This document shows, piece by piece, positions 49,469 through 61,591 of a DNA stretch of 64,000 bases. The notes under the pieces are model-generated. The model was not told the origin of the DNA. It saw nothing but the letters and a program-made list of their open reading frames with translations, and did not search any database. Positions within the stretch are counted from its first letter, which is position 1. Every line of letters starts with the position of its first letter. The translations under genes and the position numbers were made by a program. The DNA comes from Kappaphycus alvarezii (lineage: Eukaryota; Rhodophyta; Florideophyceae; Gigartinales; Solieriaceae), in NCBI GenBank assembly GCA_002205965.3, contig NADL03000638.1, positions 558,001 to 622,000 of the forward strand. The letters are read 5' to 3'.

Positions 49469-52400
49469 ACCGCAATGGTGTGGTGAACATTTATTTATTC
49501 TCCTGACTAAAAGCCGCCGAGAGGGCTATGTTGTCAATGGTGAACTTGTGTTCAATCCTTCTGTGGACTTCAAGCGACGCAATTTCACAAGTGGCCCAGC
49601 GGAAATAATCATTCAATTGCAGCGCCGTATATTCATTCCATTGGACTGCCCTTTTTAGTACTGAGCGTCCCAGGCTATCTCACTTGTCCTCGAAAGCCTA
49701 TCAAGGGTACCAATGAAGAGCTGAAAATTAGTTAGGTCTGTTCAAACAGTTTATTGTTCGAATTTCATATTTTTATTTCTCATTTTCTAGTGCTATGCCT
49801 CAGCCTTTCCGAAGTGCCCCTTGCCTAACCCAATATCCACAATTTAGTTCCATAATCTTTCTGGGCAACTTTATTTTCCACACTCGAAGCAAGAAAAGGA
49901 AATGCGCAATATACAATGTTTAACGATGGATATTCGATAAGAGATAGCCATTACTTGAAAAAAGTATTCCATTTGATTTACGTTAGTAAAACATATTCAT
50001 AGCATTTTTGCTTCTAGCAGGGCTTTATTTAATAAAAAGAGCCCAGGAGCTGTACTGAAGTACCACCTGTACTCCTGCAAGGGGGCCTGCTTGGGATAAT
50101 GGGGTGGTTAGCTTAAAATTTTCCCGATAACAGCAATCGCAGACGGAACGTTTTGGTTAGTTTGCTGCGAGTGGAACATAGGGTGAAATTCCCATTAGCC
50201 TTTGGCGGTGGCGGAGAAAACACTCCTGCAAGTACAGACGTGCTCGGACGTCGTTCCACAGATTCGAGAGGAGGGCAATGCCGTTGAGATGCTGTAACAG
50301 GGGAGTGACACTCAGGCATCAAGAGTCTACATGGAAGGAGGCCTTTATCAAGACAATCTGTCATGTAACCAGGACTCGATTTAATCAAACTGCCGAAATG
50401 AATGTCGTTTTATTCTTACAACTTCGTTTTTGGGTCGCTTCCATCAAAATTCACTCTATGTCCTATAATATTTGGGGAGCATTGCTTACGCTCATATCCG
50501 TCGAACACGCCTCCACTTAGCCAGTTGCTACGTGCCCTCTGCACACTCCTGAAAAGATCCGCGACAAAGACTTCTATCGTTTCTTGCAGACGTTTGAATC
50601 TATAGGGAAGAATACAGTAGAGCCTGGAGATGTCTCCAAAATCTGCATGAATATATCTATCGTTGTTGTGCAATAATATAAAAGAGCAAACTCAGGAAGC
50701 AAACTGAGCCCCATAACCAGTCATAATTCTGGATATGTGATCACTCAAATCGTGTGTAGAGGGAGAGCGATGCTTCTTTGCCAGAAAACTTCACTTTACT
50801 TTTATTGCTTTGGTTGCTAGTGATGGCTACGCTATGCTCTGTTTACCCTTTCTCCTCAATATATGCTTAGCTCCTTACAATTTTTTTGAAGGGCGGTGTA
50901 AAAGGGATCGAAAACCTGAGACTAGCACAGTCTGTAATTAACGAGTAAAGAAATGAGGATATAAGGGATTGCTCTTTGCTTTCAAGAGATGTACATATGT
51001 ACTTCAAAGTCCTTTACTTGACAATATATTATGACTAACGTCAAGGAAACAAAAAATTGTCATTTGTACAGTATTCTCCGGCCACACCTGATTACAGTTG
51101 ATGTCAACTGTCAATACTTTTCAAGTTGACCAAGCGGTTGTTCTTTCGAGTCACAAAGAAAAGCCACCCTTTGCCACCCACCGCTAAATCAAAACTGGCT
51201 TCATGGTCTTGACAGCACAAAGCAAAGTTTCCGCACTGAAATTGCATATGGCATCTTCCAGGGCAATGACTGATCCAACAGATCTGCTGACCATAGAGAG
51301 TATACGAGAAGACGGGAACATACTATGCCTAAATAGAACAAAACGAACTTCTGGCTTCAGCAGTTGAAGTTTAGATCACAATGATCTGGCTAGAAAATGA
51401 TGCTGTAACATTAAAACACATGTTCCCATTGTCAGGAATTCGTGATATAACTTCCGTGATTGCAAAACAAGCACATAAACTTCTTATGGCGTTAAAGAAT
51501 TGACCATTCACAGCCAAGAAAACTTTACTGCTAGTCCTAGAATGGATTCCAACACTTGAAGTGGGTTTTCGGTGCAACTCACGGTCAAACCCACGACAAT
51601 GGCCACCAACCCTCGATAAAATTCCAGAGACCACCGGAGAGCTTGCTAACGAACTTGCAACTGGCACTGAATATTTGCAATTTGTAGGCCGTTGAGGGAA
51701 GAATGGTAATGTCCTTTTTCAGAAGAAAGAAAGAAGTTTAATGCGTTCAGTATCTACTACGAATAAGGCTTTGAGGAGGATGATGTGCATGAGCATCAGA
51801 TATTAGTCTGGTTCTCGTCTAATTCTAAAGTGAACAGTTGTAATGGGATGCATTGCAGTTTGCAAGAGAAAAAATACAACTGACTTCTTTTTGCGCTCCA
51901 AATCCTCACCATGGGCATGATATTGGTACTGTATAGATATGAGAAGGCAAAATGTTTTCTTACTATGATACTGGGACGTTGAAGCGCAGGACCTGAGCGC
52001 CGGTGATTAGTTGGAGCCAACAATGGCAGTCGTCTGGCAAAGATTGTATAGCATAGCTTGACAGAGAGAGTCACTACCGAAGCTAGTACCGGAATATGCA
52101 AGGTAGTAATGATAGCCTATCCTCTTCTATAACCAGAACTGTATCTGGTTTCTCGATGATCAGTTTTTCAGGATACCTGGTAGCCCCTCCGCACTTTCCC
52201 GTGGACTGCAGAGGCTCAGCGCAGGTCGCGGAGGGGATTGACAAAACTGACAGCCGTTTGTACTAGGCTGAAAGCTATTCTTCCGGAAACCTTTGCACCA
52301 CATCAACCTCATTTGCCCTTTCTGAGCTGCAAAAATGAGGTGGTTCTCTGCGAAGGGAGCATACTTTGGGAGACTTTCAAACTTTTAATCCGTGTCGGCT

Positions 52401-52570
52401 TCTAAAGGGTAACCTTGTGCAGTTCTGCAGCTTTTTTGAATTTTTAGGACGAGAAAGTTTTCGTCCGTTGCGTTAACAAGATGCGAATATACAGCAGAAA
52501 TCTTGTTCAATAACAGGTGGCCAAGTTTCCTGTTCACAAGAAATAACTGCAGTACTGTATTGCCAGGTCC
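49469..52570. other. No gene recognised
   Basis: Open frames up to about 100 codons on both strands, none recognisable. A GTACTG copy sits at about 52.55 kb, immediately before the LINE fragment. Confidence 0.4.
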
Positions 52571-52774
52571 CTACTGATCCCAGAGCCAATATCCGCTCTT
52601 GGCGGGTGGCACCCCGACGCATTCGCGGTGCTGATGGACGTGGTTAGGCACGTCGCCTTGCGAGCCATGGAGACCTTCGGGCGGGTGCAATCCGTCCTTA
52701 TGCAAAGACAAGCTGCGGCGACGGTTTCGTCCAACGCAGCATTTCTTACGGCTGGTCTTACACCAGAATTATGA
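52571..52774 (+). mobile_element. 5'-truncated LINE: C-terminal 67 codons
   Basis: One frame reads IPEPISALGGWHPDAFAVLM then ALRAMETFGRVQSVLMQRQAAATVSSNAAFL to a TGA. It matches the extreme C terminus of the minus-strand LINE next door (SPLGDWHPDACAVLNDVARN then ALETYGKVRGVLMQRHAAAAVMSNAACLMAGL) and, less closely, that of the 57-61 kb LINE. 5' truncation is usual for LINE insertions. Confidence 0.75.
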
Positions 52775-53627
52775 GATAGTCCCGCCTGACTCTGTCTCCT
52801 CTTCAGACCCTCAATTGCACAGGCCTGCGCTCCCCTCTCGGGAAATGGCCGTTTTACATCTCTTATCAGTAAAACACCCCAAATTTCCCCCCGTGTACTG
52901 CATTGTAGTCTAATACTTCCTCTTTTCGGCAAACTTTAAAGAAAACTAGAAGCGCAGAGGGCGATATGTTTCTTCGTTGATAGATACTTCTATACTCCAA
53001 GCTACATTTGAAAAGGGCCATGCCATCGTCGCAGTATGCTGAGACCGTAAATCAATGATAATCCGCTAACTATCCAATAAAATCACTCTTACTTGTAGCG
53101 CAGACCAATTGGCGAATATGTTAAGAAAGCTGAATTGATAATAGGAGACGGAAAACGTCGCGGCAAACTCGATCGATTTAGAGTTTGTTCACAACGCCAA
53201 GCTGCGACCGCTATCCAGACTACTTAAACAGGCATCTTTGCATTGCAAATTCTGAGCCCACTGCGACCGGGCACGCGTCGCCAAATCTCCATTGGTACAC
53301 TTCTGACAGGGTCTAATCGATGACTCAAGAGGAGCAGGGATTTCGATGGCAAGGGATTTGCTATTGATTCGCTACAGGCATCAATCGCAATGTTTAGGAG
53401 CTCTGAAGCGGGACTGGTTCCCTACTTTAGACAACCTCAAGATCTAATCTCTACAACATCTGCATGCTGCGCTGTAAAGTAATTGTGCTCTGACTGCGAA
53501 ATGCTTCCCTCCGGTTCTCGGCAGTTGCAACCTGAAACCAGTTTCGACTTTCGAAAAGCAGTGCCTACAAGGGAAAGGTTTGGGTGCTTTACGCTAGGAA
53601 GATATATCCGATCTATCTCACAGTTTT
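52775..53627. other. Spacer between two tail-to-tail LINE copies
   Basis: Probably the two 3' UTRs and old flanking DNA. No poly-A tail seen. Confidence 0.4.
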
Positions 53628-56530
53628 CTAGACAACCGCAATCGACTCAAAAAGGTATGCCGATACAGCGATGGGGGAGAAACTAAGCTCCCTAAAGGTT
53701 ACCTCCAGGCCAGCCATCAAGCAGGCCGCATTGGACATGACGGCTGCTGCAGCGTGCCTTTGCATCAAAACCCCCCGAACCTTTCCGTACGTCTCCAATG
53801 CCCTCACGGCCACATTCCTTGCCACGTCATTTAGCACTGCACATGCATCCGGGTGCCAATCTCCAAGAGGGGAGATTGGCACAGGCACGAGCCTACCTCT
53901 GCTGGAGGTCGCGATAAAAGATTGATATCTTCTCTGCTTTGCATTTCGCGCGGCATTCAGATAGGGCATCGGGTTGAAGGCCCTCACTCTCCTGTAGGAA
54001 GGAGCGAGGAAATTCACGAAGGTAACATCAAAGAAGTCGGTCCCTCCGCTGCTTCCCATTGTCTGGATATCGGGTCTCGTGCGGTGGAGACCATGGCGTG
54101 GCTCTACGACAGGATGACGAGCAGCTCTTGCGAGGCCTTCTGCGAGAAGGGTTACTCGGCGATCATGTCGGTTGATCCTGTGGGCTCCATGCAAGCAATG
54201 CATGAGATGATCGCCATGTACATCGAGTGTTTCCGGGCAATTCCTTCTCGGGCATGGCGTGCCAGGGTGAAAAAGTGGGACTTAACTGTAGTATTGAAGC
54301 CACACCAAGAATTCTCGAGGTTCAATGCTTGACTGGAGTCCGGGGCATGGGGGACAATGCACCTATTCCTTAGCTCCCGGGAGGGCCATATATGCGCGAA
54401 ACGCCTGCCTCCTGGAATCCCCAACAGGAATTCGTTCTTGCACTGCCTCATGGATTGCGTCCGTCAACGTCTTTTGCAATGGTGTTTTTTGCGAGCAAAT
54501 TACACTGAACGGGATAATCCTAGACTGCAGGCAAGAGGTCGACCACCTCCGATGGGAGTCTGCAGCTGCTTCGTATGTTCCCAGCTCCCTAATAGGAGCT
54601 GGGAGCAAGGTCTTCCAAAGCTTGCTAGATGATGAGCTAGAAGCCAAGAATGCCGCGGCCGCGATGGCGATGTTGTTCGCGGAAGTGAGCCAGACCCCAA
54701 GAGATGGTTTTTTCGTGTCCTTTGGTTTGACCGGCACCTGGAGTTCTCGGAATACTTCCGAGTCCAGAACTCCCCCTGCGAATTTTCGGACACAGTCCTC
54801 CATCATCCTGTCGAACTGTTCCGCTCCTTCTCCGGTGCAAGACGGGGAACTACACGCAACAAATAGCCTACTTTGCGAACGCCAAAACAGTTACGCAGTG
54901 GTTGGAATGCTACTTGCCTATTCTCAAGGTCAACAATGATCTCGGGGAACGGTCTGAGGGATAAGAGATGGTTCGTAAAGAACCGTGTGGTGTATTCCTT
55001 AGTACCGACGGGGGCGTTTAGGACAGAAGTACCCTCGCTGTACTCTTGCTTAATCCCGTCAAGGTAGAGACTCTGTACTGACACTGGAGGGGCTCTAGGC
55101 CACAAGACGTGCACTTCGGCAGCGACAAGTGCAGTCCTCGGCTTTCAGCATCCACGGAGCGAAGTTCTTCGATCACTTTGACAAGTTGGTCGTGGCGCCC
55201 GATAATGTACCTGTCATCGTGGTACCATAGTTGAAGTAACAACTTTGCCAAATCTCTGTCTTCCTCTTCCTCTGAACTGGAGAGTTCTTGTATTTTGAGG
55301 AAAATAAGGTGCAGCACCAAGTCGAAGAGGAGGCCCCCGAGGTTGTCTCCCTGTTGGGTCCGGCAGATGCTTCTTATGATGTGACTGCCTATCCACAGGA
55401 ATGCGGGCTAGTTTGCGTAGCAGTATGAGACCCAAGGCTGTAACTCTGGGAGTAGCTGTCTCACCGCGGTCAGAAAAGCGGGTCTGCTGCACATATTAAA
55501 AGCGTTCTTGAGATCGGCGGTCAACAGCCCATACGCTGGATCACTTCCGTACTCGTGAACGACTCTTCGGATTCCGTGCACGACTGTGTCGGTACCCAAC
55601 TTTGTGGCGATACCCACTTGGAGGGGATGGAAGTAGTGTGCCGCCTTCTGGGACACTCGCTTCATTTAGCAGCTACCGACCAATCTGCGCAGCGTCTCCC
55701 CACCGCCAACTGGCCTAGGTGACATGTATTTCTTCGCCAACGGGGTTAGTGGAGCACCAGCGATCCAAGGAGCGAGAACGGCTGGTGACTTTCCAGTTGC
55801 TAAAACATTAACAAGTCTCGTAAGAGCTGTCAAAAAGCCGGAAATCCCCGATGAGGATGGACATCTTAGCAATTCTATCAGGGAGCGTGGCTTTAGACCT
55901 TAGCCTCCGGAGAGGATTCTGGTTTAAATGCCCTGATAGCACCGAGGACTTCGTCTTCAGCGATCGGTTGGAAACTGCAGTTGGTAGAAACTGTTCCACT
56001 GACTAGAGATGGTTCATCGGGGGCCTGCTGGGGATTCTTATCGATAAGGGTATCGATAACATCACCGGTAGCTGGTAGAACGCCTCACGAGCGCAAGGCT
56101 TGTGCAGCCTTTCCATACGCACATTCTTTGGCCGGTTTGATCGCCCTTTTGATATTTGACCTGTTGCTGGTCTGAAGTGAAACGAGCTGGTGCCGTGCGG
56201 TTTTTAGGCTGGTCGAGTGCTTGCGCCCATAGTGTTTAAGTGCCCCGCGTTCTATAAATCTATTCGGTCCCTCATTTTGTTCGTAATAGAGTGCCATCGG
56301 TATTCACTGGAGCAGGAATCTGACGAGTGAATGTTCGTAAGCATAACTGCTGGGAACAGAAATGTTTTTGTGAGTGCCTGAGTTGCTCGTGAATTCTCAG
56401 CAAGACAAGCGTTCACTTGTCCATCGACTTTGCATACGTCTCCGCTAAACAACCGCGGAACTTTGTCGGTATACGCGACATGACCGGCGTGTGGGCTGTG
56501 AAGAATTCTTTTAGAGAGGCAGAGACTGTT
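53628..56530 (-). mobile_element. LINE with restriction-like nuclease, degenerate
   Basis: Minus-strand order matches the 57-61 kb LINE: QALTKTFLFPAVMLTN (56.3-56.4 kb), AKECAYGKAAQALRS (56.1 kb), LVNVLATGKSPAVLAPWIAGAPLTPL and GETLRRLVG (55.7-55.8 kb), GLLTADLKNAFN (55.5 kb), LLLQLWYHDDRYIIG, the RT catalytic strand (55.2 kb), SEGTSVLNAPVGTKE and CFGVRKVGYLLRVVP (54.9-55.1 kb), GGVLDSEVFRELQVPV (54.8 kb), a zinc block C..NC...DVHGDHLMHCLHG....RHD (54.2 kb), RPDIQTMGSSGGTDFFDVTF nuclease core (54.05 kb) and GDWHPDA. The frame shifts four times, always -1, and two in-frame stops lie near 54.29 and 54.36 kb, so unlike the other copy this one is truly decayed. The start is probably lost. Confidence 0.8.
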
Positions 56531-56751
56531 CACAAAGATCGGGGTTCTGTGATGCGATGTTGGGCATCTGGTTTGGAGCTATGGGAGCTGGGTCATCTGA
56601 AACCGGTACGGGTGTATTGTAGTCGACCTCCTCCAAAGGTAAATGTTCCAGGACAACCTGATCCATGCAAGCGATTAATAACTGCTCTTCCGCCAACTTT
56701 CCGCGATTAATTACTGCTTTTCCTCTCATTACAAGTACAGAGGACTCCCAA
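56531..56751. other. 5' remains of the minus-strand LINE or flank
   Basis: A minus-strand frame (56511-56729) in the same orientation, without recognisable domains. Confidence 0.3.
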
Positions 56752-56850
56752 CCCTTCCATTACTCACAGTGAACCAACCCAATTTACCAGTAAACCAACC
56801 CAAGCATGCATCCTAAACCAACCCAAAGAAAACCAACCCATTGATTCCCC
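56752..56850. repeat. CCAACCCAA-type degenerate repeat
   Basis: AACCAACCCAA occurs four times in about 90 bases with short variable spacers. Related ACCCAATTTACC strings lie downstream of the LINE at 61.01-61.08 and 61.51-61.55 kb, so the repeat brackets it. Confidence 0.75.
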
Positions 56851-57420
56851 CTTCCCCTCGCCGCCCACGCACGGGTGTGCCACGCTTCTCCCCGCGTCGG
56901 CGTACCGGGTGGCCCCTCTCCTGGATCGGCGCCGCCCCCTTCCCGTTTCACGCCGTTCCCCAACTCTGACCACACTTGTCCGACCTTTACATTTTCTCAC
57001 TTCTTCTCCCTCAATTTCAGCGATTTCTTTGGATATTCACATCTCTTCCTGGACAAGTTCTACTCAGCACCTCCGTAACCCTCCGCTACTCCACAACTTC
57101 CGCGATCAGTGACGCGCCCTGGTCTTCCTCGTCAACGAACCGCACTGCTCAAGGTCTGAACTCCGTTGGCAAGTTCAAAATTTCAAACGGTCACTTTTTC
57201 CCAGTCCTGCATTGCTGGTCATTCACTAGCGCCACGTGGCCACCTGGTATCAAGAGGCCTTGGTGACAATTACAGTATCGGAAAGGGAGGTCTGAAGTGC
57301 ATACCGACCGTACAGGACAGGAAGTCCCGAGGATTGGCATACAGTATTGTAGTAACTCCAATCGCTTAGTAGGGTGCACTGCTTTTAGGGCCTCAGGGAA
57401 GGGAAAATTTGTTACCAAGA
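56851..57420. other. Probable 5' UTR or flank of the LINE
   Basis: C-rich at first, then mixed. A GTAC-type cluster near 57.30-57.35 kb. No recognisable protein. Confidence 0.35.
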
Positions 57421-60400
57421 ATGCCCTCTGCCAGTACAAGTGCAGACGCGGTGGCCCGTCACAGACCAGGTGATCCTCGAACATGGCTATGCCCCAAAGC
57501 ACTTCTTCCGGCGTCCGAGCGCCCCCTACAGCGCCCTCACCACTGTCCCTTGGGTTGTGCATCCATCACGGCGACTACCGTGCATGGGTTGGTTTCACAT
57601 CTCCGCCAAATGCACAAACCCGGCAAGAGCTCCACCAGTAACCACCCCAAGCGCACGCAGGTTCCAAGCCTGCAGGCCTGCTTATCGTCTTATGGATACT
57701 GGTACTGTTATGCGCACAAACGTTACATGAGCTCAACGGTTGGGCGTAAGCTCCAAAATGGCCTTCATTCCTATACATATCGGCCATGCCCGGAGTGCGG
57801 CGACAGGTTCTCAACCCCTCCCCGGTACACTCCGCTCTTACCCACGCAGCTTCGCTCCACTCCTCGAGCACCATCTGCATCTCGTGTACCGAACGAGGTT
57901 ACACCCCTTGTGGCAGCTCCAACCTCAACGAATCCACTCGAACCACAGCCCATCCCGGATGCCACTCCTCCTCCGCCTTTGCCCACCACCGCTCCTCCTC
58001 CGCCTGTGCCCACCACCTCTCCCTCCTTGAACGGCCCTAGGAGACAACCGCTTCCCCCCTTGCACACAATCTGCACTACTCACGTCCCGCTAGCGCAACA
58101 CATACCGCGACGTGAACGTCAGCGGATTTCAAGGGAGCTAGCTCTTGTCCTTGGACAATGCGCGGACGCACCACATGGTTCTCCTCAAGCTGTGGAGGCA
58201 TTCACCAAGTTGTTCCTATTCCCGTCCGCGATCCTTGCCAATCCCAAGCCCTCCACCCTCTCAACCCTCGTTCCGGGCACAGCATCAAATTCCCGTATTT
58301 TTGCTGAACGCATTCAACTGTGGCGTGATGGCCAGTATGAAACTTTGATGCGAAGGGCAAACGCCTTGGCAACGTCCCGCCCGTTGCATAAGGCAACTGA
58401 AGAGGAACAAGCGGAGATCAACAAACGGCGCGCCCTGAGGCTTGCAAAGGAGGGCGCTTACGGCAAGGCAGCGCGAGCGCTGGGATCTTCAGGGATCGCA
58501 TGCCCCTCCGCAGAGGTGGTTTCCATTCTTCGGGAGAAACACCCACAGCGCTCTCCGACTACGGAGTCGTACCAACCCGCTTCCCCTGGCTCGTTGCCGG
58601 CTTGCCCCCACTTAACGCCAGAACTTGTTCTCCGGTGCGTTCGGGGCTTTCCAAGGGGTAGCGCCGCAGGGGATCCGGACTCCGCCCAAACCACCTTGTT
58701 GAGCTTTTACAGGTCCCACCAGTTGTCAATGGTGGACGAAGCTTGCTAGCTGCTCTAACTAGTGTGGTCAACTTGCTAGCCAACGGGAAGGCCCCTGCGG
58801 CTATATCGGCATGGATCGCAGGTGCGCCGCTTACGGCACTCCTAAAACCAGACGGCGGAATCAGGCCGATCGCCGTGGGCGAGACCTTACGTCGCCTGGT
58901 GGGAAGATGTTTGCTGACTCGCATTTCCGAGAAGGCTTCCCAATACTTTCGGCCACTGCAGTTGGGAGTAGCAACGTCAGGAGGATCTGAGGCAGTTGTC
59001 CACGCTGTACGGCGACTTTATGAGGAGCATGGCGAATCGGCAGAGTATGCACTGTTAACCGTTGACCTTCAAAACGCATTCAACCTGGTCAGCCGAAGTG
59101 CGTTTTTGAAGGAGGTCGAGCAGAGGTTCCCAGAGCTCTTACCTTGGGTCAATTACACGTACGCGGTAAACCCGGGTCATCTGTGGTGTGGGGATGATAT
59201 GCTCCGGAGCGTGGTAGGCGTGCAGCAAGGGGATCCCCTGGGTCCACTTTTATTCTCCCTTCTGCTGCAAAAAGTGACGCGGGAACTGAAAACCCGCCTG
59301 GAAAATGTGGGCGACGCCACAGGCAGGCCTTCTGCACTCCTGCAGCTGTGGTACTTGGACGATGGGTACATAGTGGGCACCCACGAAGCCATTCGAACGG
59401 CACTAGAGTTCCTCTCTTCCGTGGAGGTGCGCGCTTTGGGTTTGCACCTCCGCATGGATAAGTGTGCCGTCTGGTGGCCAACCGCTCCCCCCCGTCTGTT
59501 CAGCAGTCCTTCCCAGCCGACCTTCGGCAGGACTATAGTGAAGGGACACAAGTGCTCCGCGCCCCAATCGGATCGGACCTATTCGTGGAGCGGGAGTTCT
59601 CAAAGCATGTCGCTTCGCTGAAGCCTCTCCTCAGCGCTTTGGTAACCCTGGAGGATACTCAAGTAGCTCTCCATCTACTACGGACCTGCTTCGGCGTATG
59701 TCGCATTAACTACCTCCTACGTGTAGTTCCCCCTCATTCTACTGCTAAAGGGGCTGGGGAATTCGATTCCGCTGTTGAGGCTACACTGCGGGAGTTGATG
59801 GGCGGGGTTCTGGACAGCAATACTTTTCGGGAATTGCAACTCCCTGTGGCGCCCTTCGGCCCCCTCAAGCCAACTTTTGGCATTGGGCTTCGCTCTGCGA
59901 AGCTCAGTGCGGCGGCTGCGTTCCTTTCCTCCGTGTCCCTCACGCGTGCCCTTTGCTCCACCCTTCTGGCTGTGCTACCGAACACTGCTCTTCATTCATA
60001 CAAATCCGCAGTTCGGGCGCACGACGACTGGAAGACTCAAGTGGCACCCGAGAATGTGGTCCGTTTCACGGCTATCGACTCAGTGCAGAGGTTTGGGCAG
60101 GGGCAACTCGTCCGCCCAGTTGAGGAAAAGGCCTTTGATGACATGCCGAAGGGAGATGAGAGGACTGTTGCATTCCGAGCCTCGTTGTCAGTGGAGGGTT
60201 GCAAGGACTGGCTGTCATGCCAACCGGCTCCGGGGTTGGGTACCTACATCCCGGACCGCAATTACAAGACGTGGTTGCAGTTCTATTGCAGGGTGCCACT
60301 GTTTCCTCCAGCTTCGAAATGCCACAAAGGGGTATGCACGACCCTCATGGATCAGTATGGTGACCACGCGCTGTGCTGTGCCTATGGATCCACACGCGGG

Positions 60401-60886
60401 TGGCGGCATGACTCCCAGACACGTTTGTTTGCTGCAGATCTCTCCAAAGCTGCCCGACACCCTGTCCTCGAGCCGCCACAACCCGGCCATGCAGTTCGCC
60501 CGGACATCAAGGCGCTTGGAGAGAACGGGGGCACGGACTATTATGACGTAACCGTTATCCATCCCCTGACCCCCGCCCGCCTTCCCTCCCTGGCGCGATG
60601 CCCACTCAAGCCCCTTAACCATGCTCGCCTGGGCAAGGACACTCGCTTTGCCGAGTTAATACGTTCCAAGGGTCCTGGGCATCGCTTCATTGCGCTTCCA
60701 CTCTCCACGTTGGGGGGCTGGCACCCTTCCGCTCGGGACTTCGCCAACCGGGTTGCGACTGGTATTGCCGCACGGGCAGCCATTCCGATTGCTGATGCGC
60801 AGCGAACATTGTTCGCTCGTCACGCGGCGAGACTCGTCCAGAATAACGCCAGTTGTTTGTTGGAAGGAGTTTTGAGCGACACTTAG
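57421..60886 (+). mobile_element. Nearly whole LINE with C2H2 finger, RT and restriction-like nuclease
   Basis: ATG 57421 to TAG 60884-60886, about 1,150 codons. Order: C2H2 finger (CPLGC...HLRQMH, 57.54-57.61 kb); a CPEC..RF pair (57.79 kb); Pro-rich linker; AFTKLFLFPSAILANP (58.2 kb); AKEGAYGKAARALGSSG (58.46 kb); RT blocks GGIRPIAVGETLRRLVGR, LTVDLQNAFN, VQQGDPLGPLLFSLLL (59.22 kb) and LWYLDDGYIVG with both catalytic Asp (59.36 kb); thumb; zinc block C....C...DQYGDHALCC.....RHD (60.31-60.42 kb); nuclease core RPDIKALGENGGTDYYDVTV (60.50-60.56 kb); GGWHPSA near the end. The single-ORF plan resembles R2/NeSL-type LINEs, which nick the target with this nuclease and copy their RNA onto the cut. 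Only two -1 frame jumps interrupt it, at a T run (58705-58708) and a seven-C run (59487-59493), with no nonsense codons, so the real copy may be intact. Confidence 0.85.
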
Positions 60887-61081
60887 GCCGCAACTTGAAA
60901 TTGTGTATACAGTGTATTCCAGAGAACCTCCGTTCTGAGGGTATGTACAGTAAGTGGTTACCTACTTACAGTAGTCCTAGTGTGCGATTGCTCTTAGCCG
61001 GAAAATTAAGTATACCAACCCAATAAAGTAAACCCAATTTACCAACCCATTCAAGTAAACCCAATTTAACCCAATTTACAG
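60887..61081 (+). mobile_element. LINE 3' UTR
   Basis: Begins GCCGCAACTTGAAATTGTG and includes TATGTACAGTAAGTGG, a GTCCTAGT...GCGATTGCTCTTAGC segment and an ACCAACCCAA-rich end. The same segments recur twice further on, which defines them as the element's tail. Confidence 0.65.
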
Positions 61082-61290
61082 TGGCACCCTTCCGCTCGGG
61101 ACTTCGCCAACCGGGTTGCGACTGGCGTTGCCGTCACGCGGCGAGACTCGTCCAGATTAACGCCAGTTGTTTGTTGGAAGTAGCTTTGAGCGACACATAG
61201 GCCGCAACTTCAAATTGTGTATACAGTGTATTCCAGAGAGCCTCCGTTCTGAGGATATGTACAGTAAGTGGTTACCCTATTTACAGTAGT
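61082..61290 (+). mobile_element. Short second copy of the same LINE tail
   Basis: Repeats 60719-60960 (GGCACCCTTCCGCTCGGGAC onward, through the stop codon and into the 3' UTR) with few substitutions and one internal deletion of about 55 bases. It is a 5'-truncated insertion of the same family, or a local duplication. Confidence 0.8.
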
Positions 61291-61465
61291 TTTTTTTTGT
61301 ATGGGGGTTAATTTACTGTGGTAGATTTGTGGGTTGGTATCCAGTAAATTTGTACCGGAGCGTAGATATCGTATCATTGTCAAGCCAATTGCGAAACCGT
61401 ACGATGCGTCGAAAGCTGTGGATGGCACTCCAATCTACCAGAAGGTGGAAGGGAGGCCAGCCGTT

Positions 61466-61556
61466 TACAGTAGTCCTAGTCTGCGATTGCTCTTAGCAGG
61501 AAAATTAATTATACCAACCCATTCAAGTAAACCCAATATAACCCAATTTACCCCCT
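61466..61556 (+). mobile_element. Third copy of the LINE 3' UTR end
   Basis: TACAGTAGTCCTAGT..GCGATTGC followed by the CCAACCCA/ACCCAATTTACC tail matches 60967-61080 closely. Together with 61082-61290 this makes a broken duplicate tail split by about 170 bases of other sequence. Confidence 0.7.
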
Positions 61557-61591
61557 TTTCCTCTCTGATCGGGTGCAAATGACTACACCTC

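Noticed and set aside
53853-53882. 12-bp inverted repeat with a 6-base loop (GTGCCAATCTCC and its complement), terminator-like
   Set aside because: It lies inside conserved LINE nuclease coding sequence (VPVPISPLGDWHP), so coding need explains it adequately.
57421-60886. RT gene as a retron, DGR or RT-linked defence system
   Set aside because: Zinc fingers, thumb and restriction-like nuclease order, plus several related copies and duplicated tails, identify a eukaryotic LINE.
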